This document shows positions 1 to 4,604 of a DNA stretch of 18,652 nucleotides, one piece after another. Both the position numbers and the translations under genes were made by a program. Below the pieces are notes generated by a model that searched no databases, was not told the origin of the DNA, and saw nothing but the letters and a program-made list of their open reading frames with translations. The number at the start of each line of letters is the position of its first letter. Position 1 is the stretch's first letter. Source of the stretch: Nitrospira sp. UBA2082 (GTDB lineage: Bacteria > Nitrospirota > Nitrospiria > Nitrospirales > Nitrospiraceae); NCBI GenBank assembly GCA_002331335.1, contig DCZO01000013.1:46722-65373 (forward strand), in the 5' to 3' direction.

Positions 1-476
1 ATCGCGTCCTGGGTGATTTTGAGGCCGCTGTCCAGGTCGCGCCGAAGGGCGGTGGTAAAAAAGAAGCGAACGGAAAAGGCGAGTGAGCTCGACTGCAGCC
101 GCTCCATCAGAGACACCCGAGCGGGCGATTGCGCCAGGGCCAGCCAGACCTGCCGGCCCACCGCCGCTTTGTACGCGCGCCCGGCAGAGGATAAAAGCCG
201 ACGGCCGTTCACCGTGGCATAGTGCTTGTTGATGCTCGGAGGAATCGGCAGGGTCAGCGACAATTGATCCGCGGTGACCAGCGCAGCAGTTGGTGTGCTC
301 TGGCAGATGTCCATCTTTCGAGATGTCCGGAGTTGTGCCAAGACAATGGAGCGGTCGAACGATGTGACCGGGGCAGGTGAGGACGCACCCGCTGCATCGG
401 ACATGGACCGGTACGACGTCATCCGGATGGGAATCTGGGAGGAGCGGATGCCTGTACGACGGCGACGCTCGGGCAT
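1..476 (-). CDS. RusA-family Holliday-junction endonuclease (3' end cut by window edge)
   Basis: An open minus-strand frame runs off the left edge without a stop. The readable part carries the RusA pattern. A strand LTLPIPPSINKHY (about residues 74-86 counted from the ATG at 476) leads to GRRLLSSAGRAYK. Then comes RRDLDSGLK (about 145-153), where two Asp and a Lys match the catalytic D-x-D and Lys of E. coli RusA. Known RusA proteins are dimeric nucleases that resolve Holliday junctions in recombination and repair, and many are phage-borne. The start is uncertain. The ATG at 476 lies seven bases past the mraZ stop and gives an N-terminal extension of about 70 Ser/Arg/Pro-rich residues. The ATG at 314 would place the domain near the N-terminus, as in ordinary RusA. 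Neither has a convincing ribosome-binding site. The gene follows mraZ closely and may be cotranscribed. Family assignment is fairly firm; C-terminus and start are unresolved. Confidence 0.72.
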   Translation of the reverse strand, partial: MPERRRRTGIRSSQIPIRMTSYRSMSDAAGASSPAPVTSFDRSIVLAQLRTSRKMDICQSTPTAALVTADQLSLTLPIPPSINKHYATVNGRRLLSSAGRAYKAAVGRQVWLALAQSPARVSLMERLQSSSLAFSVRFFFTTALRRDLDSGLKITQDA

Positions 477-483
477 GGGCGAG

Positions 484-924
484 CTAGAGGAGGTTCATAA
501 TCTTCGACATGTTTTGCTCGTAGCGGTCTTCGGTACGGGCAATGTAGCGACGCCATTCGCTGGGGTTCCAGAGTTCCATGCGATGGTAGAGGCCGACCAA
601 AATCACTTCTTGGTCTTCATCGACCGGCACCATTTTCCGCAAGCGACCGGGAATCAGAATCCGTCCGGCCTTGTCGAGCTCAGAGGTTCCGGCTTCAGAG
701 ACGACGAAATGCATGAAGAGACGGCTTTGGTCTTCATCCAACGAGGTCTTGGTCCGTTCAAGCACTTGCTCCCATTCCTTGGTGGAATAGATGAGCAGCG
801 ATTGCTCTGGGCCTTTGAGGAACACGACGGCCTGCCCCCCCGATTCGAGCTGTTCGCGAATGGGTGAGGGGACGATGAACCGTCCTTTCTCATCAACCTT
901 GCAGAGGTATTCGCCAGCGAACAT
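484..924 (-). CDS. mraZ: Transcriptional regulator MraZ
   Basis: A 146-residue protein of normal MraZ length with both halves of the duplicated AbrB-like MraZ fold. The two D-x-x-x-R motifs are visible as DEKGRFIVP (11-19) and DKAGRILIP (84-92). In known bacteria MraZ forms a ring that binds short TGGG-type direct repeats upstream of its own operon and tunes the division and cell-wall (dcw) cluster. Here the next gene is not rsmH/mraW and no ftsL or pbpB follows in the visible sequence, so this copy sits outside the usual dcw position. A GAGGA ribosome-binding site precedes the ATG by six bases. The HTH gene upstream ends 15 bases before the start, so the two probably share the promoter near 1199-1226. 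Confidence 0.93.
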   Translation of the reverse strand: MFAGEYLCKVDEKGRFIVPSPIREQLESGGQAVVFLKGPEQSLLIYSTKEWEQVLERTKTSLDEDQSRLFMHFVVSEAGTSELDKAGRILIPGRLRKMVPVDEDQEVILVGLYHRMELWNPSEWRRYIARTEDRYEQNMSKIMNLL

Positions 925-939
925 GGAGAGTCCTCTAGT

Positions 940-1158
940 TTAGACGTTGGTGGCGGACTTGGTCTGGTCGCGAATCCACTGTTCGAGATCCGAGCGCACA
1001 AATCTCCATTCTTTTCCGAGTTTGAAGGCTGGCAGCCGCCTGGTCTGCAAGTAACGATAGAGCGTGCGTGGTGTGATCTTGAGGTATTGGCAGGTTTCCG
1101 CCAGTGTCATCAACTCGCTCTTGGGGGAGATCCCCATTGCGCCACCAGAGCTCATCAT
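940..1158 (-). CDS. Excisionase-type helix-turn-helix DNA-binding protein
   Basis: A protein of at most 72 residues that is nearly all one MerR/excisionase-like winged HTH (HTH_17 type). The core runs from LMTLAETCQYLKI through TPRTLYRYLQTRRLPAFKLG to EWRFVRSDLEQWI (about residues 16-62). The turn, the TRRLPAFK wing and the closing D-L-E-x-W-I helix are the family hallmarks. Such small proteins bind DNA as directionality factors or local regulators; the target here is unknown. Start choice is open among ATGs at 1158, 1155, 1137 and 1110, none with a strong ribosome-binding site. A good sigma70-like promoter lies just upstream and mraZ follows within 15 bases, so it may regulate its own small operon. 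It could be a relic of a mobile element or simply a chromosomal regulator. Confidence 0.85.
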   Translation of the reverse strand: MMSSGGAMGISPKSELMTLAETCQYLKITPRTLYRYLQTRRLPAFKLGKEWRFVRSDLEQWIRDQTKSATNV

Positions 1159-1198
1159 TATAGCCAGATCGAATCATACGGCTCCCGACCGTGAGCGT

Positions 1199-1226
1199 AT
1201 TCTAGGGATCACCGGAAAATTGTCAA
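1199..1226 (-). promoter_or_regulatory. sigma70-like promoter for the HTH-mraZ-rusA run
   Basis: Reading the minus strand, TTGACA (1226-1221) is followed after 16 bases by TAGAAT (1204-1199), a near-consensus pair about 40 bases before the first possible start of the HTH gene. The -35 box lies inside one arm of a palindrome. Confidence 0.6.
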
Positions 1227-1243
1227 GGAAAATATATGACAAT
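1219..1243. promoter_or_regulatory. Operator-like palindrome over the -35 box
   Basis: Perfect 7-base arms ATTGTCA (1219-1225) and TGACAAT (1237-1243) flank an 11-base AT-rich centre. The centre-to-centre distance of the arms is 18 bases, and one arm overlaps the TTGACA box of the promoter reading towards the HTH gene. Symmetry and placement suit a dimeric repressor. Which protein binds is unknown; the adjacent HTH protein is one candidate. Confidence 0.45.
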
Positions 1244-1248
1244 CCCTG

Positions 1249-1593
1249 TCACTGGCTGTCATTGCCTGCTGATGATTCGTCACTGCCTTCCGTTTGGTCC
1301 ATCATGGCCTCCACATCTTCACCGACATCCTCACCCATCTCTTCTCCCATTTTCTTCATGAAGCGGGCCATGCTGCTTGGATCGTTCTCATCCAGCCCGC
1401 CGAGATTGTCGGGGTCCGCCAGCGATTCAAGCCGCGCTTCCTCCGATTTGGGGGCGGCAAACCGGGACAGGAGGCGGTCCATGTGTGAGCTGCCACAGTG
1501 TGTACAGCTCACGGGCGAGGGGTTGCGGAGACTCAGGATCAGCACGGTATTACGCTTTCGGCAGTCATGGCAAAGGTATTCATAAATCGGCAT
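1249..1593 (-). CDS. FmdB-family zinc-ribbon protein
   Basis: A 114-residue protein that begins MPIYEYLCHDC, the standard opening of the FmdB/CxxC_CxxC_SSSS family. Cys8/Cys11 and Cys30/Cys33 form a four-cysteine zinc ribbon in the first 40 residues. The rest is an acidic tail rich in Glu, Asp, Met and Ser (for example a MKKMGEEMGEDVGEDVE stretch), predicted disordered or helical. FmdB was named as a putative regulator of amide metabolism, but the molecular role of these proteins is not settled. A GAGGTG ribbon before the ATG serves as ribosome-binding site. The gene lies 17 bases downstream of the comF-like gene and is probably cotranscribed with it. Confidence 0.85.
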   Translation of the reverse strand: MPIYEYLCHDCRKRNTVLILSLRNPSPVSCTHCGSSHMDRLLSRFAAPKSEEARLESLADPDNLGGLDENDPSSMARFMKKMGEEMGEDVGEDVEAMMDQTEGSDESSAGNDSQ

Positions 1594-1610
1594 CCATCAC
1601 CTCATCAATG

Positions 1611-2414
1611 TCAAAGCAGGGGATGCGCCCGTTGGGCGAATATCCGGTCAGGAATATGACTCGCGTCCACGGTCCGGCCGAGAGTCAGCACGAAGACATG
1701 GCCGGAGCCGGCCTTGCGCAGAGTTTTTGCGCATACATTCACCGTGGTGCCGGTGGTAAAGACGTCATCGATCAGCAGGATGCGTAGGCTGGTGATTGAC
1801 TCGGGGCGTGGTACGGAGAAGGCTCCGCGGAGATTGTTCAGCCGTTCCTTCCGTGAGAGCGTGGTCTGCGGCGGTGCCGGGGCTATCCGAGTCAACGCTG
1901 TACAGGAGACAGGAATGTTGAGATGACGGCCGATCCGGTCGGCGAGCAGCAGCGACTGGTTGAATTCCCGCTCGCGCAGCCGCTCGGCATGCAACGGGAC
2001 GGGGATGATCAGATCGATTTCATCGAGTGGCGGAAGTCGGTCGATCATGAGACGGGCCAGCGGCGTGGCCAGCGAAACTTTGCCTCCGTATTTGAACAGG
2101 CAGATGGCATCTTGCAGAGGAGGCCGATACGGATAGAGCGTCCACGCTTTGGTATAGGAGGGGGGCCGTTCGTGGCACGATTGGCAGACATGCTGCGGAC
2201 TATAGGTCGTGGCGAGGGGAGAGACGAACGGGCGGTCGCAACGAGCGCACCGTGAGGGGCTGGGCGGTGCGATCGTATTCCAACATCCGGAGCAGAAGTA
2301 CGGGATAGGGTCATCGACTAACGGTGTGTGACAAGCCGCGCACTCGACCGGTAAGAGAAATCGAACGGCCTGACGCAGAAGCCCCGGCAATGATGTTGTG
2401 ATGGAGAGGGACAT
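1611..2414 (-). CDS. ComF-family phosphoribosyltransferase-like protein
   Basis: A 267-residue protein of typical ComF length. The N-terminal part has two zinc-binding clusters, Cys25/28/41/44 and Cys56/59/77/80. The C-terminal part is a type I phosphoribosyltransferase fold with the REREFNQS segment (148-155) and the PRPP-binding loop LLIDDVFTTGTT (213-224). In Bacillus and Haemophilus, ComF-type proteins support DNA uptake during natural transformation. Family members are also found in bacteria not known to be competent, and the substrate, if any, is unknown. No other competence genes are visible here. It is the first gene of a leftward unit with the FmdB protein, with a TTGACA-type promoter about 30-65 bases upstream. 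Confidence 0.9.
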   Translation of the reverse strand: MSLSITTSLPGLLRQAVRFLLPVECAACHTPLVDDPIPYFCSGCWNTIAPPSPSRCARCDRPFVSPLATTYSPQHVCQSCHERPPSYTKAWTLYPYRPPLQDAICLFKYGGKVSLATPLARLMIDRLPPLDEIDLIIPVPLHAERLREREFNQSLLLADRIGRHLNIPVSCTALTRIAPAPPQTTLSRKERLNNLRGAFSVPRPESITSLRILLIDDVFTTGTTVNVCAKTLRKAGSGHVFVLTLGRTVDASHIPDRIFAQRAHPLL

Positions 2415-2450
2415 CGCAGTGCCTCTGGGACAGGAGTGTGCTCGAGAGAC

Positions 2451-2480
2451 TCTTTAGGGGTAACGAGCCGCTTCTGTCAA
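2451..2480 (-). promoter_or_regulatory. Promoter reading towards the comF-like gene
   Basis: On the minus strand a consensus TTGACA (2480-2475) stands 18 bases before TAAAGA (2456-2451), leaving a leader of about 30 bases to the ATG at 2414. The -10 box is poor (3 of 6 bases), so this is moderate evidence. Confidence 0.4.
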
Positions 2481-2482
2481 GG

Positions 2483-2512
2483 TTGTCGCATTCTCAACGG
2501 TTGTGCTATACG
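2483..2512 (+). promoter_or_regulatory. Promoter reading towards the ABC ATPase gene
   Basis: TTGTCG (2483-2488), an 18-base spacer and an extended -10 of the form TG-C-TATACG (2504-2512). The -35 box sits two bases from that of the leftward promoter, a back-to-back arrangement in the 167-base divergent gap. Confidence 0.4.
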
Positions 2513-2581
2513 AGAGCCATTGTGTAGTGCCAAGCTCATTCACCAGGATTACGTACAGGTGGAGAATGGAGCGTCGGTCCG

Positions 2582-3280
2582 ATGGTGATCCTAACACAGG
2601 TGTCCAAGACCTATGTGCGTGGAGAAACGACCGTCTCCGCATTGATCGATGTGAGTCTCAAAATCCAGCAGGGAGAGTTCTGTGCCTTTATCGGGCCAAG
2701 CGGATGCGGGAAAAGCACGTTGCTGAACCTTATTGCAGGATTGGATCTGCCGACGTCGGGCGATATCCTGATCGAGGGCCGGTCCACACGTCAGTTCACC
2801 AGTGCTGAATGGACGAAGATCCGGCGCGAAACGATCGGGATCGTCTTTCAGTCGTTTCACTTAGTTCACGGCTTGACGGCGGAAGAGAACGTTGCGCTTC
2901 CGTTGCTCCTGCGCGGAGAGGGAGGACGGGGCGCGGTGAAACGGGTGGATGAGTTGCTGGATATGGTGGGGATGAGCGGGCGGAAGCGCCATCGACCCGG
3001 TGAGTTATCCGGTGGGGAACAGCAGCGGGTAGCGATCGCGAGGGCCTTGGTGCATCGGCCGCGGCTTCTGTTGGCAGATGAGCCAACGGGCAACATCGAT
3101 TCACATCAGGGTGCGGACATCATGGCGCTGATGAAATCATTGGCGAACGCGGGCGGGCAGACGGTGCTGCTGGTGACGCATAGTGAACAGGCTGCGCGGA
3201 GTGCCGATTATACCTGGATGATGCAGGATGGACGGTTGGTTGGGCGTACGGAGCGAGTCTCCGGACCGGTGGCATCATGA
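2582..3280 (+). CDS. ABC transporter ATP-binding protein, LolD/YbbA/MacB type
   Basis: A 232-residue ATPase with every nucleotide-binding motif in order: Walker A GPSGCGKS (38-45), Q-loop Gln90 in VFQSFHL, signature LSGGEQQ (142-148), Walker B LLLADEPTG (162-170, catalytic Glu167) and switch His200. The LADEPTGNID sequence and the lack of extra domains place it in the LolD/FtsE/MacB/YbbA subfamily, whose members drive FtsX-type permeases. These extrude or extract lipids, lipoproteins or peptides rather than import. The fitting permease in this window is at 4605-7220, so the pair is split by pyrD and the opposite-strand LuxR gene. The last four bases overlap the start of pyrD (ATGA), so translation is coupled. 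A purine-rich GGAGAATGGAG lies about ten bases or more before the ATG. Confidence 0.94.
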   Translation: MVILTQVSKTYVRGETTVSALIDVSLKIQQGEFCAFIGPSGCGKSTLLNLIAGLDLPTSGDILIEGRSTRQFTSAEWTKIRRETIGIVFQSFHLVHGLTAEENVALPLLLRGEGGRGAVKRVDELLDMVGMSGRKRHRPGELSGGEQQRVAIARALVHRPRLLLADEPTGNIDSHQGADIMALMKSLANAGGQTVLLVTHSEQAARSADYTWMMQDGRLVGRTERVSGPVAS

Positions 3281-4206
3281 CGGATCTGTCGACTACGATT
3301 GCCGGAGTCAGGTTTCCCAGCTGCTTCATGAATGCGGCGGGAGCCCTCTGCGTCACGCGCGAGGAACTGGTGGCGCTTGGACAGTCGGGCTCCGGCGCGA
3401 TCGTCACCAAGTCGATGACGGTCGAGCCCAGGCAGGGGAATCCTGAACCGCGCTATTATGGATTTCCCGGTGGGTCGATCAATTCCATGGGGCTGCCCAA
3501 TCTTGGCTACAAGGCGTATGCCGAGTTGATTCCCGACCTCAAGCGATTCGGCAAGCCGGTCATCGCCAGCGTGGCGGGACTCTGCGAAGACGATTTTCCG
3601 ATTATTGCGGCGGTCATCAATGCTGCGCAGCCGGACCTGATCGAAGTGAACCTCTCCTGTCCGAACATTCCGGGAAAACCGCAAATCGGGTACGATCCGG
3701 AAACGTCCGAGCGGGTCATCAAACGGGTGCGGAGTCTCATTACAGTGCCGATGGGTCTGAAGCTTCCGCCCTATTTTGATCCGGCCCATCACGAGGTTAT
3801 GGGGAAAGTGATAGGACGGCACGGTGTCGATTTTCTGAACATGATCAATTCTGTGGGTAACGGACTGGTCGTCGACCCGGAGCGGGAAGCCGTGGTGATC
3901 AAGCCCAAAGGTGGATTCGGCGGATTAGGCGGCCGGATCATCAAGCCGGTTGCGCTGGCGAATGTCCGCGCATTCTACAAGTTGTTTCAAGGAAAAATTC
4001 CGATCATCGGCACCGGCGGAGTTGTGGATGGGATGGATGCATTCGAGCACGTGTTGTGCGGCGCGTCTGCGGTACAGATCGGCACCGTGCTGGTGGAAGA
4101 GGGGCTGGGGTCGTTCGACCGGCTCAACAATGAGTTGACGGCGGTGTTGGCGCGGAAGGGATATCGCTCGCTGGCGGAATGCCTGGGGACAGTGAGAGAG
4201 CTGTAG
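3277..4206 (+). CDS. pyrD: Dihydroorotate dehydrogenase, class 1A-like
   Basis: A 309-residue TIM-barrel flavoprotein that oxidises dihydroorotate to orotate in pyrimidine synthesis. Visible signatures are KSMTVEPRQGNPEPR (45-59), NSMGLPN (69-75) and NLSCPNIPGKPQ (125-136). Cys128 in the last is the catalytic base used by class 1 enzymes (class 2 uses Ser). Phosphate-binding IGTGGV (244-249) and GASAVQIGT (262-270) hold the FMN. The PGKPQ loop after the active-site Cys is typical of class 1A, the soluble homodimeric fumarate-using type. No N-terminal membrane helix is present and no pyrK lies nearby, which argues against classes 2 and 1B. Its ATG overlaps the ATPase stop by four bases. It ends two bases from the converging LuxR gene, so no terminator fits between them. 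Confidence 0.9.
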   Translation: MTDLSTTIAGVRFPSCFMNAAGALCVTREELVALGQSGSGAIVTKSMTVEPRQGNPEPRYYGFPGGSINSMGLPNLGYKAYAELIPDLKRFGKPVIASVAGLCEDDFPIIAAVINAAQPDLIEVNLSCPNIPGKPQIGYDPETSERVIKRVRSLITVPMGLKLPPYFDPAHHEVMGKVIGRHGVDFLNMINSVGNGLVVDPEREAVVIKPKGGFGGLGGRIIKPVALANVRAFYKLFQGKIPIIGTGGVVDGMDAFEHVLCGASAVQIGTVLVEEGLGSFDRLNNELTAVLARKGYRSLAECLGTVREL

Positions 4207-4208
4207 TG

Positions 4209-4487
4209 TTATCGCCCACCGAAGCTGCGCGGCAATAATCCCAGCTGCAGCGATTGGCGCAGAAGTTGGGCGACATTGCGGACGTTAAGCCGGCGCATCA
4301 TGTTGAAGCGATGTACTTCAACGGTGCGGACACTGATGTCCAGCGAGGCGGCGATCTCGCGGTTGGTCCGTCCCCTGGCGATTTGTTTTAAGATCTCGGA
4401 TTGTCGCGTGGTGATATGGATCGCCGGTTTCTGGTGACGTTCACCCCGTTCGAACTGAAGTGCGGTGTTGCCTCTGGTTCTTGCCAT
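4209..4487 (-). CDS. Solo LuxR/GerE-type helix-turn-helix regulator
   Basis: A 92-residue protein made almost wholly of a GerE-type HTH. TTRQSEILKQIARG (27-40) is followed by the recognition part TNREIAASLDISVRTVEVHR (41-60) and a closing MMRRLNVRN helix. There is no receiver or ligand-binding domain, so it is shorter than response regulators such as NarL or FixJ; the fixed DNA-binding part alone remains. The frame stays open upstream to 4751, but AGAGGAG six bases before the ATG at 4487 and a good promoter at 4517-4545 support the short form. It is divergent from the FtsX-type permease at 4605 and convergent with pyrD, which makes the permease a plausible target (inference). It could act as a dimer on its own or with a partner elsewhere. 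Confidence 0.85.
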   Translation of the reverse strand: MARTRGNTALQFERGERHQKPAIHITTRQSEILKQIARGRTNREIAASLDISVRTVEVHRFNMMRRLNVRNVAQLLRQSLQLGLLPRSFGGR

Positions 4488-4516
4488 CCTGTGCTCCTCT
4501 GCCATGTGTGCAATCG

Positions 4517-4545
4517 AGTGTAACAAGGGAGCAAAAAGCTGTAAA
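4517..4545 (-). promoter_or_regulatory. Extended -10 promoter of the LuxR-type gene
   Basis: On the minus strand TTTACA (4545-4540) is followed after 17 bases by TACACT (4522-4517), preceded by TGT as in extended -10 promoters. The predicted leader of about 22 bases ends with the AGAGGAG site and the ATG at 4487, which supports the short gene model. Confidence 0.6.
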
Positions 4546-4604
4546 TGAAACGGGCGATCTGTGCACGACTCCCCTCGAGCCCTTGCCAACCTGTGTAAAG
4601 GCCG

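Noticed and set aside
274..867. 197-codon plus-strand frame opposite mraZ
   Set aside because: The opposite strand codes for a full MraZ and the start of a RusA-like protein, and the plus frame shows no family features.
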